From: Pseudomonas sp. UBA4617
Lineage (GTDB): Bacteria > Pseudomonadota > Gammaproteobacteria > Pseudomonadales > Pseudomonadaceae
DNA length: 64,000 nt
Direction of reading: 5' to 3'
Assembly (NCBI RefSeq): GCF_002386445.1
Contig: NZ_DGIR01000035.1
Span: 1-64,000 of the forward strand
Shown here: in pieces, positions 28,118-37,852 of the stretch
Numbering within the stretch: position 1 is the stretch's first letter
How the letters are laid out: every line of letters starts with the position of its first letter
The notes under the pieces: model-generated
What the model was told of the DNA's origin: nothing
Databases searched by the model: none
Seen by the model: the letters and a program-made list of their open reading frames with translations, nothing else
Translations under genes and position numbers: made by a program

Positions 28118-28963
28118 ATGACCCAGAAGATCATCCGCGTCGGTAACATCGAGATCGCCAACGACAAGCCGTTCGTCCTGTTCGGCGGCATGAACGTCCT
28201 GGAGTCCCGTGACCTGGCAATGAAGGTCTGCGAAGAGTACGTGCGGGTCACCGAGAAGCTCGGTATTCCGTACGTGTTCAAGGCCAGTTTCGACAAGGCC
28301 AACCGCTCGTCGGTAACCTCCTACCGCGGCCCGGGCATGGAAGAAGGCTTGAAGATCTTCGAAGAGATCAAGCGCACCTTCAACGTGCCGGTCATCACCG
28401 ACGTGCACGAGCCCTACCAGGCCGAGCCGGTGGCCAAGGTGTGCGACATCATCCAGCTGCCGGCCTTCCTGTCGCGGCAGACCGACCTGGTGGTGGCCAT
28501 GGCCAGGACCGGCGCGGTGATCAACATCAAGAAGGCGCAGTTCCTCGCACCCCAGGAAATGAAACACATCCTGACCAAGTGCGAGGAAGCCGGTAACGAC
28601 CAGCTGATCCTCTGCGAGCGTGGTTCGAGCTTCGGCTACAACAACCTGGTGGTGGACATGCTCGGCTTCGGCATCATGAAGCAGTTCGAGTACCCGGTGT
28701 TCTTCGACGTGACCCACGCCCTGCAGATGCCGGGTGGCCGCGCCGATTCCGCCGGTGGCCGCCGTGCGCAGGTCACCGACCTGGCCAAGGCCGGCATGAG
28801 CCAGGGCCTGGCCGGCCTGTTCCTCGAAGCCCACCCCGATCCGGACAACGCCAAGTGCGATGGCCCATGCGCCCTGCGCCTGGACAAACTGGAGCCATTC
28901 CTGGCCCAGCTCAAGCAACTGGATGACCTGGTGAAAAGTTTTCCGACGGTAGAAACCGCGTAA
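28118..28963 (+). CDS. kdsA: 3-deoxy-8-phosphooctulonate (KDO-8-P) synthase
   Basis: A 281-residue TIM-barrel enzyme joining phosphoenolpyruvate and arabinose-5-phosphate to KDO-8-P for the lipopolysaccharide inner core. Typical segments are FKASFDKANRSS, GPGMEEGLKIFEEIK, TDVHEP and DVTHALQMPGG. The metal-site Cys of metal-dependent forms is not obvious. The gene follows pyrG by 3 bp, so the two are very likely cotranscribed. Confidence 0.97.
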   Translation: MTQKIIRVGNIEIANDKPFVLFGGMNVLESRDLAMKVCEEYVRVTEKLGIPYVFKASFDKANRSSVTSYRGPGMEEGLKIFEEIKRTFNVPVITDVHEPYQAEPVAKVCDIIQLPAFLSRQTDLVVAMARTGAVINIKKAQFLAPQEMKHILTKCEEAGNDQLILCERGSSFGYNNLVVDMLGFGIMKQFEYPVFFDVTHALQMPGGRADSAGGRRAQVTDLAKAGMSQGLAGLFLEAHPDPDNAKCDGPCALRLDKLEPFLAQLKQLDDLVKSFPTVETA

Positions 28964-28996
28964 AGCTCGATTCTCGGGTAAAGTACCGTCCGATCC

Positions 28997-29020
28997 ACCC
29001 CTGACCAGTCGGTCAGGGGT
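28997..29020 (+). terminator. Strong hairpin between kdsA and eno
   Basis: ACCCCTGACC - agtc - GGTCAGGGGT is a perfect 10-bp stem with a 4-nt loop, 33 bp after the kdsA stop. It is followed by ccccttc and not a T-run, so it may be a weak terminator or a 3'-end stabiliser. Confidence 0.5.
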
Positions 29021-29115
29021 CCCCTTCACTGGGCCTGCCCACTGCACGTCCGCCTGGTGAACGGCAAGATTTCCCAAGCTAAGTTGTTTTCGTCAATTCT
29101 GGAGTGCTTACAACA

Positions 29116-30405
<1,290 letters not shown>

Positions 30406-30486
30406 GCAAGAGATGGTAAAAAGACAGCAGCCGGAGTTGTAGGGGCTTTCATACCGAAATTCCTACGTTCCAACGGGTTTCTGTCG

Positions 30487-30514
30487 ACGAAGCCTGGCCT
30501 CGGCCAGGCTTCGT
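30487..30514 (+). terminator. Perfect hairpin after eno
   Basis: A 13-bp perfect stem ACGAAGCCTGGCC / GGCCAGGCTTCGT with only two bases between (or 12 bp and a CTCG loop) lies 81 bp after eno and 60 bp before ftsB. The following bases (gctattcg) are not T-rich, so termination strength is uncertain. Confidence 0.6.
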
Positions 30515-30573
30515 GCTATTCGAGACCCCGAATCGAACATTCTGCGACGGTCTTTTTTAACCTGGATACCTAG

Positions 30574-30855
30574 ATGCGCAGTCCTTATTGGTTGTTCCTT
30601 GTCCTGCTCCTGCTGCTGGGTGGTCTGCAATACCGCCTGTGGGTGGGTAATGGCAGCCTGGCGCAAGTGACCGAGCTGAAGCAGCAGATCGCCGAGCAGC
30701 ATGCCGAGAACGAGCGCCTGCTTGAGCGAAACCGCGTGCTCGACGCCGAAGTGCTGGAGCTGAAAAAAGGCATGGAGACCGTTGAAGAACGGGCTCGCCA
30801 CGAATTGGGAATGGTCAAAGAGGGCGAAACCCTCTTCCAGTTGCCACAGAAATGA
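30574..30855 (+). CDS. ftsB: Cell division protein FtsB
   Basis: A 93-residue bitopic inner-membrane protein of the divisome, partner of FtsL and FtsQ. One transmembrane helix at about 5-19 (YWLFLVLLLLLGGLQ) is followed by a leucine-zipper-like coiled coil (about 27-68, many Glu/Gln/Leu heptads) and the short C-terminal piece ERARHELGMVKEGETLF typical of the family. It overlaps ispD by 4 bp (ATGA), so the two are translationally coupled. Confidence 0.95.
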   Translation: MRSPYWLFLVLLLLLGGLQYRLWVGNGSLAQVTELKQQIAEQHAENERLLERNRVLDAEVLELKKGMETVEERARHELGMVKEGETLFQLPQK

Positions 30856-31559
30856 TCGATACGTTACCGGCCTTCTGGGCCGTGATTCCTGCTGCGGGCG
30901 TTGGTGCCCGCATGGCTGCCGACCGCCCCAAGCAATACCTGGAGCTGGCCGGGCAGACTCTTCTCGAGCATAGCCTCGACTGTTTTCTTGGCCACCCGGC
31001 GCTCAACGGCGTGGTGGTCAGTGTTGCCGAACACGATCCCTACTGGCCGACCTTGCGCTGCGCCAGAGACCCGCGCATCCGCCGCGCGGCGGGTGGCCGT
31101 GAGCGTGCCGACTCGGTACTCAACGCCTTGCTGATGCTGCATGCCGAAGGGGCAGCGGACAGCGACTGGGTGCTGGTGCACGATGCTGCGCGCCCGAACC
31201 TGGCGCGCAGCGACCTGGACAAGCTGCTGTCGGAACTGGCGGACGACCCGGTGGGGGGGCTGCTGGCGGTGCCGGCACGCGATACCCTCAAGCGGGCTGA
31301 CGCCAGCGGGCGGGTCAGCGCCACGGTTGACCGCAGCACCATCTGGCAGGCCTACACGCCACAGATGTTCCGCCTGGGGGCGCTGCACCGGGCGCTGGCC
31401 GAGTGCCTGGTGTCGGATGTGCTGGTGACCGACGAGGCCTCGGCCATTGAATGGTCCGGCCAGGCGCCAAAGCTGGTGGAAGGGCGCAGTGACAACATCA
31501 AGGTGACCCGCCCGGAAGACCTCGAATGGTTGCGCCAGCGCTGGGCCGGGCGCCGCTGA
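30852..31559 (+). CDS. ispD: 2-C-methyl-D-erythritol 4-phosphate cytidylyltransferase
   Basis: A 235-residue MEP-pathway enzyme that uses CTP to make CDP-methylerythritol. The nucleotide loop PAAGVGARMAADRPKQYL at about 13-30 and the VHDAARPNL metal/substrate segment are clear, as are DTLKRA and TPQMFR. Its start lies in the ftsB stop. Unlike E. coli, ispF is not adjacent: a regulator and the formaldehyde genes lie between. Confidence 0.96.
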   Translation: MIDTLPAFWAVIPAAGVGARMAADRPKQYLELAGQTLLEHSLDCFLGHPALNGVVVSVAEHDPYWPTLRCARDPRIRRAAGGRERADSVLNALLMLHAEGAADSDWVLVHDAARPNLARSDLDKLLSELADDPVGGLLAVPARDTLKRADASGRVSATVDRSTIWQAYTPQMFRLGALHRALAECLVSDVLVTDEASAIEWSGQAPKLVEGRSDNIKVTRPEDLEWLRQRWAGRR

Positions 31560-31569
31560 ATTTCGTACA

Positions 31570-31613
31570 CCTGTACCGGCCCTTTCGCGGGTGAACCCGC
31601 GAAGAGGCCTGTG
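31570..31613. repeat. REP element between ispD and the LysR gene
   Basis: The perfect hairpin TTCGCGGGT - ga - ACCCGCGAA (31584-31603), with ccggccc before it and gaggcctgt after it, matches the known P. putida REP pattern. It lies between convergent genes and can act as a stop for both. Confidence 0.75.
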
Positions 31614-31629
31614 CAGCCAGTACAAGGTT

Positions 31630-32526
31630 TCAATTCAGGCGATACTCCGGCAACCCTGCCAAGCCTTCCTTCAGGTAATCCACCAACCGTCGTACCTTCG
31701 GCGACAGGTGCCGCTGTTGCGGATACAGCGCCCACACCGCCGTGTTCGGCGGCTGGTGCGCTTCCAGCAACGACACCAGGGCACCACTGTTGAGGTGCTC
31801 CAGCACGTAATAATCCGGCAGCTGACACAAGCCCATGCCCAGCAACGCCGCATCCAGCACTGCCTGCCCGCTGTTGCAGCGCCAGTTGCCCTGCACCCGC
31901 TGGCTGATCTCACGACCGTCCTGCTGCAGCGCCCACAGGTCCGAGCTGCCCACCAGGCAATTGTGCCGCGCCAGCTCCGACAGGCTGTGAGGCCGCCCAT
32001 AACGTTCCAGATAGGCCGGCGAGGCGCATAGGTACATGCGCCTTGGCGCCAGGCGCGTGGCCACCAGCCGAGAGTCGGCCAGCCGGCCCAGGCGGATGGC
32101 CAGGTCCATGCCCTCATGCACCAGGTCGAGGGTGTGGTTGCTCAGTTCCACGTCCACCCGCAATTGCGGGTATTGGGCCATGAACCGCGTCACCAGCGGC
32201 ACGATGAAGCGTTCGCCATAGGCCACCGCGCAGGTCATGCGCAACAGGCCCTTGGGCTCGCTGGCCAGGTCGCCCATGGCGCGCAAGGCTTCCTCGCGGC
32301 CATCCTGCAGGCGCTGGCAGTGCTGTAGAAAGGTCTGCCCGGCTTCGCTCAGGGTCACGCGCCGGGTGCTGCGGTACAGCAAGCGGGTCTGCAGGCGTTC
32401 TTCCAACCGGGCGATCTGCCGGCTGACATGCGACGAAGAAACCCCCAGGCGTTCGGCAGCCGCAGTGAACTGGCCGGTTTCTGCCACGGCGACGAATTCA
32501 TCGATGCCTTCCCAGCGGCTGCTCAT
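31630..32526 (-). CDS. LysR-family transcriptional regulator
   Basis: A 298-residue LysR-type regulator. The N-terminal winged helix-turn-helix (about 1-62) reads FVAVAETGQFTAAAERLGVSSSHVSRQIARLEE in two overlapping parts; a substrate-binding domain follows from about 90. It is divergent from frmA with a 107-bp gap, so it may control the formaldehyde genes or only itself. The effector cannot be read from the sequence. The sequence resembles the group of LysR proteins often found beside glutathione-dependent formaldehyde dehydrogenase in Pseudomonas. Confidence 0.9.
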   Translation of the reverse strand: MSSRWEGIDEFVAVAETGQFTAAAERLGVSSSHVSRQIARLEERLQTRLLYRSTRRVTLSEAGQTFLQHCQRLQDGREEALRAMGDLASEPKGLLRMTCAVAYGERFIVPLVTRFMAQYPQLRVDVELSNHTLDLVHEGMDLAIRLGRLADSRLVATRLAPRRMYLCASPAYLERYGRPHSLSELARHNCLVGSSDLWALQQDGREISQRVQGNWRCNSGQAVLDAALLGMGLCQLPDYYVLEHLNSGALVSLLEAHQPPNTAVWALYPQQRHLSPKVRRLVDYLKEGLAGLPEYRLN

Positions 32527-32633
32527 GGATTATCCCTGCATGGCAATAATGTTTTGTCTTCGGCCGGATTATTCCCCAAATGGCAGTGAATTACACTGCC
32601 AGACTGAATCGACCTTCTGTCTGGAGACCTTTG

Positions 32634-33746
32634 ATGATCAAGTCCCGTGCTGCCGTAGCCTTCGAAGCCAAGAAACCGCTGGAAATCGTCGAGGTCGACG
32701 TAGCCATGCCCAAGGCCGGGGAAGTGCTGCTGCGCGTAGTCGCCAGCGGTGTCTGCCACACCGATGCCTATACCCTGTCCGGTGCTGACCCGGAGGGCAT
32801 TTTCCCGTCGATCCTTGGTCACGAAGGCGGTGCGATCGTCGAGGCGGTAGGCGAAGGCGTCACGTCGGTCGCCGTCGGTGACCACGTCATCCCGCTGTAC
32901 ACCCCGGAATGCGGCAAGTGCAAATTCTGCCTCTCGGGCAAGACCAACCTGTGCCAGGCAATTCGCGCCACCCAGGGCAAGGGCCTGATGCCGGATGGCA
33001 CCACGCGTTTTTCCTACAAGGGCCAGCAGCTGTTCCACTACATGGGCACCTCGACCTTCTCCGAATACACCGTGCTGCCGGAAATTTCCGTGGCCAAGAT
33101 CCAGAAAGAAGCGCCACTGGAAAAGGTCTGCCTGCTGGGTTGCGGCGTTACCACCGGTATCGGCGCGGTGCTCAATACCGCCAAGGTCAAGGCGGGTGAT
33201 ACCGTGGCCATCTTCGGCCTGGGCGGCATCGGCCTGTCGGCAGTGATCGGCGCGGTGAAGGCCAAGGCCTCGCGTATCATCGCCATCGACATCAACCCGG
33301 CCAAGTTCGAGATTGCCCGCCAGCTGGGTGCCACCGACTGCATCAACCCGAAAGACTACGACCGCCCGATCCAGGAAGTGATTGTCGACCTCACCGACGG
33401 CGGCGTGGACTTCTCCTTCGAGTGCATCGGCAACGTGCAACTGATGCGTGCCGCGCTGGAATGCTGCCACAAGGGTTGGGGTGAGTCGGTCATCATCGGT
33501 GTGGCCGGTGCCGGCCAGGAAATCGCCACCCGTCCGTTCCAGCTGGTCACCGGACGCGTCTGGCGTGGTTCGGCGTTCGGCGGCGTGCGTGGCCGCAGCG
33601 AACTGCCAAGCTACGTGGAAATGTCCGAAAAGGGCGAGATCCCGCTGGACACTTTCATTACCCACACCATGGGCCTGGAAGACATCAACAAGGCCTTCGA
33701 CCTGATGCATGAAGGCAAGAGCATCCGCAGCGTGATCCACTTCTGA
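32634..33746 (+). CDS. frmA: S-(hydroxymethyl)glutathione dehydrogenase / class III alcohol dehydrogenase
   Basis: A 370-residue zinc medium-chain dehydrogenase that oxidises the formaldehyde-glutathione adduct to S-formylglutathione with NAD+; it can also reduce S-nitrosoglutathione. Catalytic zinc ligands are in GVCHTDAYTLSG and GHEGGAIVE. The structural zinc Cys are in CGKCKFCLSGKTNLC. The Rossmann loop is IFGLGGIGLSAVIG. The start at 32634 follows ggag and gives the standard N-terminus MIKSRAAVAFEAKKPLEI. fghA follows after 8 bp. Confidence 0.96.
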   Translation: MIKSRAAVAFEAKKPLEIVEVDVAMPKAGEVLLRVVASGVCHTDAYTLSGADPEGIFPSILGHEGGAIVEAVGEGVTSVAVGDHVIPLYTPECGKCKFCLSGKTNLCQAIRATQGKGLMPDGTTRFSYKGQQLFHYMGTSTFSEYTVLPEISVAKIQKEAPLEKVCLLGCGVTTGIGAVLNTAKVKAGDTVAIFGLGGIGLSAVIGAVKAKASRIIAIDINPAKFEIARQLGATDCINPKDYDRPIQEVIVDLTDGGVDFSFECIGNVQLMRAALECCHKGWGESVIIGVAGAGQEIATRPFQLVTGRVWRGSAFGGVRGRSELPSYVEMSEKGEIPLDTFITHTMGLEDINKAFDLMHEGKSIRSVIHF

Positions 33747-33754
33747 GGTACGCC

Positions 33755-34609
33755 ATGAGCCTGGATAACATCTCCTGCCAGAAGAGCTTCGGCGGCTGGC
33801 ACAAGCGTTACCGGCATCACTCCAGGGTGCTGGGCTGTGACATGGTGTTCGCCGTGTACCTGCCACCGCAGGCCGAGCAGGGCGAGAAGCTGCCGGTGCT
33901 GTACTGGCTCAGCGGCCTCACCTGTACCGACGAGAACTTCATGCAGAAGGCCGGCGCCCAGCGCCTGGCCGCCGAGCTGGGGCTGATCATCGTCGCGCCG
34001 GATACCAGCCCGCGTGGCGAGCAGGTGCCGGGCGACCCTGACGGTGCCTGGGATTTCGGCCTGGGGGCGGGTTTCTACCTCAACGCCACCCAGCAACCCT
34101 GGGCGCAACACTACCGCATGCACGACTATGTGGTGGAAGAGTTGCCGGCCCTGATCGAGGCGCATTTCCCGGCATCCGCCGAGCGCAGCATCAGCGGCCA
34201 TTCCATGGGCGGGCATGGTGCGCTGGTGTGTGCCTTGCGTAACCCTGGGCGGTACCGCTCGGTGTCGGCGTTCTCGCCAATCAGCAACCCGATGGATTGC
34301 CCTTGGGGTGAAAAGGCCTTCAGCCGCTACCTGGGCGAAGACCGTGCGCGCTGGCGCGAATGGGACGCCAGCGTGCTACTGGCCGAGGCGCCGGCGGGCG
34401 AGTGTCCGCCGCTGCTGGTCGACCAGGGGGACCGGGACGACTTTCTCGAGAAGCAGCTCAAGCCCGAAGCGCTGGAGCAGGCGGCACGCAAAGGCGGGCA
34501 TGCGCTGACCCTGCGCCTGCAACCCGGTTATGACCATAGCTACTACTTCATCGCCAGCTTCATCGAGGAGCACCTGCGCCATCATGCGGTGGCGCTGGGG
34601 CGGGTGTAG
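33755..34609 (+). CDS. fghA: S-formylglutathione hydrolase
   Basis: A 284-residue serine hydrolase of the esterase D family that splits S-formylglutathione into formate and glutathione, completing the pathway started by FrmA. The nucleophile Ser is in SGHSMGGHGAL. The acid and His lie near DQGDRDDFL and GYDHSYYF. The first part shows the family opening LDNISCQKSFGGWHKRYRHHS and LSGLTCTDENFMQKAGAQR. It is cotranscribed with frmA. Confidence 0.96.
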   Translation: MSLDNISCQKSFGGWHKRYRHHSRVLGCDMVFAVYLPPQAEQGEKLPVLYWLSGLTCTDENFMQKAGAQRLAAELGLIIVAPDTSPRGEQVPGDPDGAWDFGLGAGFYLNATQQPWAQHYRMHDYVVEELPALIEAHFPASAERSISGHSMGGHGALVCALRNPGRYRSVSAFSPISNPMDCPWGEKAFSRYLGEDRARWREWDASVLLAEAPAGECPPLLVDQGDRDDFLEKQLKPEALEQAARKGGHALTLRLQPGYDHSYYFIASFIEEHLRHHAVALGRV

Positions 34610-34660
34610 CCTTGGCTGCGGCCGCGCCCACATGGCGGCCCCAATAGCGGCTAAAGCAGG

Positions 34661-34694
34661 TAGAATCACGCCCTGACTCATTCAGGGCGTTTTT
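34661..34694 (+). terminator. Terminator overlapping an ispF promoter -10
   Basis: The stem CGCCCTGA (34669-34676) / TCAGGGCG (34682-34689) with loop ctcat and a T-run of five (34690-34694) is a good intrinsic terminator for frmA-fghA. Only 2 bp before it lies TAGAAT (34661-34666), a likely -10. Transcripts started there would begin near 34673, within the left arm, and so could not form the hairpin. Confidence 0.75.
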
Positions 34695-34696
34695 CT

Positions 34697-35170
34697 ATGC
34701 GTATTGGCCACGGCTACGATGTGCACCGTTTCTGCGACGGTGATTTCATTACCCTGGGCGGGGTGCGTATCCCCCATAAATACGGCCTCCTGGCTCACTC
34801 CGATGGCGACGTGCTGCTGCACGCCCTGAGCGACGCCTTGCTGGGCGCGGCGGCGCTGGGAGACATCGGCAAACATTTCCCTGACACCGACCCGCAGTTC
34901 AAGGGCGCCGATAGCCGCGTGCTGCTGCGCCACGTGGTCGGCATCGTCCTGGCCAAAGGCTGGAAGGTCGGCAATATCGACGCCACAATCGTCGCCCAGG
35001 CGCCAAAGATGGCCCCACACATCGAGACCATGCGCCAGCGCATCGCCGAAGACCTGCAGGTCGAACTCGACCAGGTCAACGTCAAGGCCACCACCACTGA
35101 AAAACTGGGCTTCACCGGTCGTGAGGAGGGTATCGCCGTGCATGCGGTTGCCCTGCTGCTGCCAGCATGA
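34697..35170 (+). CDS. ispF: 2-C-methyl-D-erythritol 2,4-cyclodiphosphate synthase
   Basis: A 157-residue zinc-dependent MEP-pathway enzyme, a trimer. The start MRIGHGYDVHRF is the family norm, with zinc ligands in DVH and in HSDGDVLLHALSDALLGAAALGDIG. The C-terminal TTTEKLGFTGREEGIAVHAVAL is typical. The ATG follows cgtttttct directly, so no Shine-Dalgarno sequence is visible: an unusual start. It overlaps truD by 4 bp. Confidence 0.97.
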   Translation: MRIGHGYDVHRFCDGDFITLGGVRIPHKYGLLAHSDGDVLLHALSDALLGAAALGDIGKHFPDTDPQFKGADSRVLLRHVVGIVLAKGWKVGNIDATIVAQAPKMAPHIETMRQRIAEDLQVELDQVNVKATTTEKLGFTGREEGIAVHAVALLLPA

Positions 35171-36225
35171 CCGAAGTGGAACTGCTGGGCCCGCGCGCAT
35201 CGGGCGAACCCTTGGGCACTGCTGTACTCAAGGCGGTGGCCGAAGACTTCCAGGTCGACGAAGTGCTGGACATTCCGTTGTCGGGGCAGGGCGAGCACTT
35301 GTGGTTGTGGGTCGAAAAGCGTGACCTCAACACTGAAGAGGCGGCCCGCCGCCTGGCGCGCGCTGCCGGCGTGCCGGTGCGCAGTATCAGCTACGCCGGG
35401 CTCAAGGACCGCCAGGCACTGACCCGCCAATGGTTCAGCCTGCACCTGCCGGGCAAGGCCGACCCGGACCTGTCGCGTGCCGAGGATGCCAGCCTGCGTG
35501 TACTCAGGCAGGTACGCCACCAGCGCAAGCTGCAGCGCGGTGCGCATTCGGCCAACGGCTTCACCCTGCGTCTGACCGCCTTGGCCGCCGACCACCAGGC
35601 GGTGAACGCGCGCCTTGAACAGCTCAAGCAGCACGGGGTGCCCAACTATTTCGGCAGCCAGCGCTTCGGCCACGCCGGCGGCAATGTCCATGACGCGCTC
35701 GACTGGGCCGCGCGCAATGCCCTGCCCGAACAGCGCAACGTACGTTCGCGGCTGCTGTCGGCCGGGCGCAGCTACCTGTTCAACCAGCTGTTGGCCGCCC
35801 GTGTCGCCGATGGCAGCTGGTCGCGGGCGCAAGTGGGCGACCTGCTGGCGTTCACCGACAGCCGCAGTTTCTTCCCGGCGGGGGAGGCCGAATGCGCCGA
35901 CCCGCGCCTGGCGATCCTGGACCTGCACCCGACCGGCCCGCTGTGGGGCGCGGGCGATTCGCCAGCCGGCGCTGCCACCGGGCAGCTGGAAAACGCCATC
36001 GGCGCACGCCAGCCAGCTCTTTGCCAATGGTTGGCCCAGGCGGGCATGGATCACGAACGGCGTATTCTGCGGCTCCCTATTGGCGGCCTGACGTGGCATT
36101 ATCCCGAGCCTGATATCCTGCAACTGGAATTCGTCCTTCCGGCCGGATGCTTCGCCACCGTGGTGGTGCGCGAAGTCGTGGATCTGGTGTCGGCAGGGCA
36201 GACGGACAGCCCATGCGTATTCTGA
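35167..36225 (+). CDS. truD: tRNA pseudouridine(13) synthase
   Basis: A 352-residue pseudouridine synthase acting on U13 of tRNA-Glu. The catalytic Asp is in the motif ISYAGLKDRQALTRQWFS; the insertion domain characteristic of TruD follows. The end of the gene overlaps surE by 13 bp and its start overlaps ispF by 4 bp, part of a compact ispF-truD-surE-pcm-nlpD run. Confidence 0.96.
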   Translation: MTEVELLGPRASGEPLGTAVLKAVAEDFQVDEVLDIPLSGQGEHLWLWVEKRDLNTEEAARRLARAAGVPVRSISYAGLKDRQALTRQWFSLHLPGKADPDLSRAEDASLRVLRQVRHQRKLQRGAHSANGFTLRLTALAADHQAVNARLEQLKQHGVPNYFGSQRFGHAGGNVHDALDWAARNALPEQRNVRSRLLSAGRSYLFNQLLAARVADGSWSRAQVGDLLAFTDSRSFFPAGEAECADPRLAILDLHPTGPLWGAGDSPAGAATGQLENAIGARQPALCQWLAQAGMDHERRILRLPIGGLTWHYPEPDILQLEFVLPAGCFATVVVREVVDLVSAGQTDSPCVF

Positions 36226-36962
36226 TTTCGAACGACGACGGTGTTACCGCACCCGGCATCGCCGCGCTGCACGCTGCGCTGGCGGATTACGCCGAGTGCG
36301 TGGTGATCGCCCCGGATCAAGACAAGAGCGGCGCCAGCAGTTCGCTGACGCTGGACCGGCCACTGCACCCGCAGACCTTGGCCAATGGCTTCATCAGCCT
36401 CAACGGCACGCCGACCGACTGCGTGCACCTGGGGCTCAATGGGCTGTTGCCGCAGACGCCGGACATGGTCGTGTCGGGGATCAACCTCGGTGCCAACCTG
36501 GGCGATGACGTGCTCTACTCGGGCACGGTCGCCGCCGCGCTGGAAGGCCGTTTCCTCGGCGGGACATCGCTGGCGTTTTCGCTGTTGTCGCGCCAGCCGG
36601 ACAACCTGCCGACGGCGGCCCATATCGCCCGCCGCCTGGTCGAGGCGCAGTCGCGCCTGAGCTTGCCGCCACGCACCGTGCTCAACGTCAATATTCCCAA
36701 CCTGCCGCTGGAACACATCCGCGGTATCCAGCTCACCCGCCTCGGTCACCGGGCGCGGGCGGCAGCGCCGACCAAGGTGGTCAACCCGCGCGGCAAGGAA
36801 GGCTACTGGATCGCCGTGGCCGGGGATGCCGAGGACGGCGGGCCGGGCACCGATTTCCACGCCGTGATGCAAGGCTACGTGTCGATCACGCCGCTGCAGC
36901 TCGACCGCACCTTCAGTGATGCCTTCGAGCAGCTCGACGGTTGGCTGGAGGGCCTGCTCTGA
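36213..36962 (+). CDS. surE: 5'/3'-nucleotidase SurE
   Basis: A 249-residue survival protein that dephosphorylates nucleoside monophosphates, with a metal site in MRILISNDDGVTAPGI (D8, D9) and a further Asn in SGINLGANLGDDVLYSGTV. The start at 36213, inside truD, gives the standard N-terminus; upstream sequence is truD in another frame. The stop shares a base with the pcm start. Confidence 0.97.
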   Translation: MRILISNDDGVTAPGIAALHAALADYAECVVIAPDQDKSGASSSLTLDRPLHPQTLANGFISLNGTPTDCVHLGLNGLLPQTPDMVVSGINLGANLGDDVLYSGTVAAALEGRFLGGTSLAFSLLSRQPDNLPTAAHIARRLVEAQSRLSLPPRTVLNVNIPNLPLEHIRGIQLTRLGHRARAAAPTKVVNPRGKEGYWIAVAGDAEDGGPGTDFHAVMQGYVSITPLQLDRTFSDAFEQLDGWLEGLL

Positions 36963-37636
36963 TGCGCGAGGACGATATGCTGCGGCGTGGCATCGGCATG
37001 ACTTCCCAGCGTACCCGGGAGCGGCTGATCCAGCGCCTGTGCGAAGAGGGGGTGTCGAACAGCAAGGTGCTCGACGTGATCCGTCGTACCCCGCGCCACC
37101 TGTTCGTCGACGAGGCGCTGGCGCATCGTGCCTACGAAGACACCGCGCTGCCGATCGGCCACAACCAGACCATTTCCCAGCCGTTCATGGTTGCCCACAT
37201 GAGCGAGCTGCTGCTTGAAGCCGGGCCGCTGGACAAGGTGCTGGAGATCGGCACCGGTTCGGGCTACCAGACGGCAATTCTGGCCCAGCTGGTCGAGCGG
37301 GTGTTCTCGGTGGAGCGCATCAAGGTCCTGCAGGACAGGGCCAAGGAGCGTCTGGTGGAGCTGAACCTGCGCAACGTGGTGTTTCGCTGGGGCGATGGTT
37401 GCGAAGGCTGGCCGGCGCTGGCGCCGTACAACGGCATCATTGTCACTGCCGTGGCGCCGGAAGTGCCGCAGGCGCTGCTCGACCAGCTGGCGCCCGGCGG
37501 CCGCATGGTGATCCCGGTGGGGCCGGCTGGCGAAACGCAGCAGCTGATGCTGATCGTGCGTGAAGAACATGGGTTCTCCCGCCGTGTGCTCGGGGCTGTG
37601 CGCTTCGTGCCGTTGCTCAACGGTCCACTGGCCTGA
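36962..37636 (+). CDS. pcm: Protein-L-isoaspartate O-methyltransferase
   Basis: A SAM-dependent methyltransferase that repairs isoaspartyl residues in aged proteins. Motifs: LPIGHNQTISQPFMVAHM and the SAM loop VLEIGTGSGYQTAIL. Taking the ATG at 36962 (TGATG overlap with surE) gives 224 residues. The P. aeruginosa-type start at the internal ATG 36998 (MTSQRTRERL) gives 212 residues and may be the real one. surE-pcm-nlpD-rpoS is the classic stationary-phase cluster. Confidence 0.95.
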   Translation: MREDDMLRRGIGMTSQRTRERLIQRLCEEGVSNSKVLDVIRRTPRHLFVDEALAHRAYEDTALPIGHNQTISQPFMVAHMSELLLEAGPLDKVLEIGTGSGYQTAILAQLVERVFSVERIKVLQDRAKERLVELNLRNVVFRWGDGCEGWPALAPYNGIIVTAVAPEVPQALLDQLAPGGRMVIPVGPAGETQQLMLIVREEHGFSRRVLGAVRFVPLLNGPLA

Positions 37637-37787
37637 GCGCTGCGGGCGCGCACCAGCGGTATTTTTGCGCGAGTGGCGAATTCCTGTTGCTTCGCCCTGT
37701 CTATCTGGCGGGGTGAAGCGCTGGCGCACAGATCGCCATGGCTTGCAGCAGTCATTGAACCTGCCTGCGAGGAATGGCCGGCTTGGT

Positions 37788-37793
37788 TATAAT
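37788..37793 (+). promoter_or_regulatory. Candidate -10 (TATAAT) upstream of nlpD
   Basis: A perfect TATAAT hexamer lies 60 bp before the nlpD start in the 216-bp pcm-nlpD gap. No good -35 is found at the right distance; a TTGAAC at 37755 is too far. No gene is seen in this gap. Confidence 0.4.
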
Positions 37794-37852
37794 TGCAACA
37801 TTATTGCATTTCTTGTCTTCATATCGTTTTCGGCACCATGAGGGGAGCGCGG

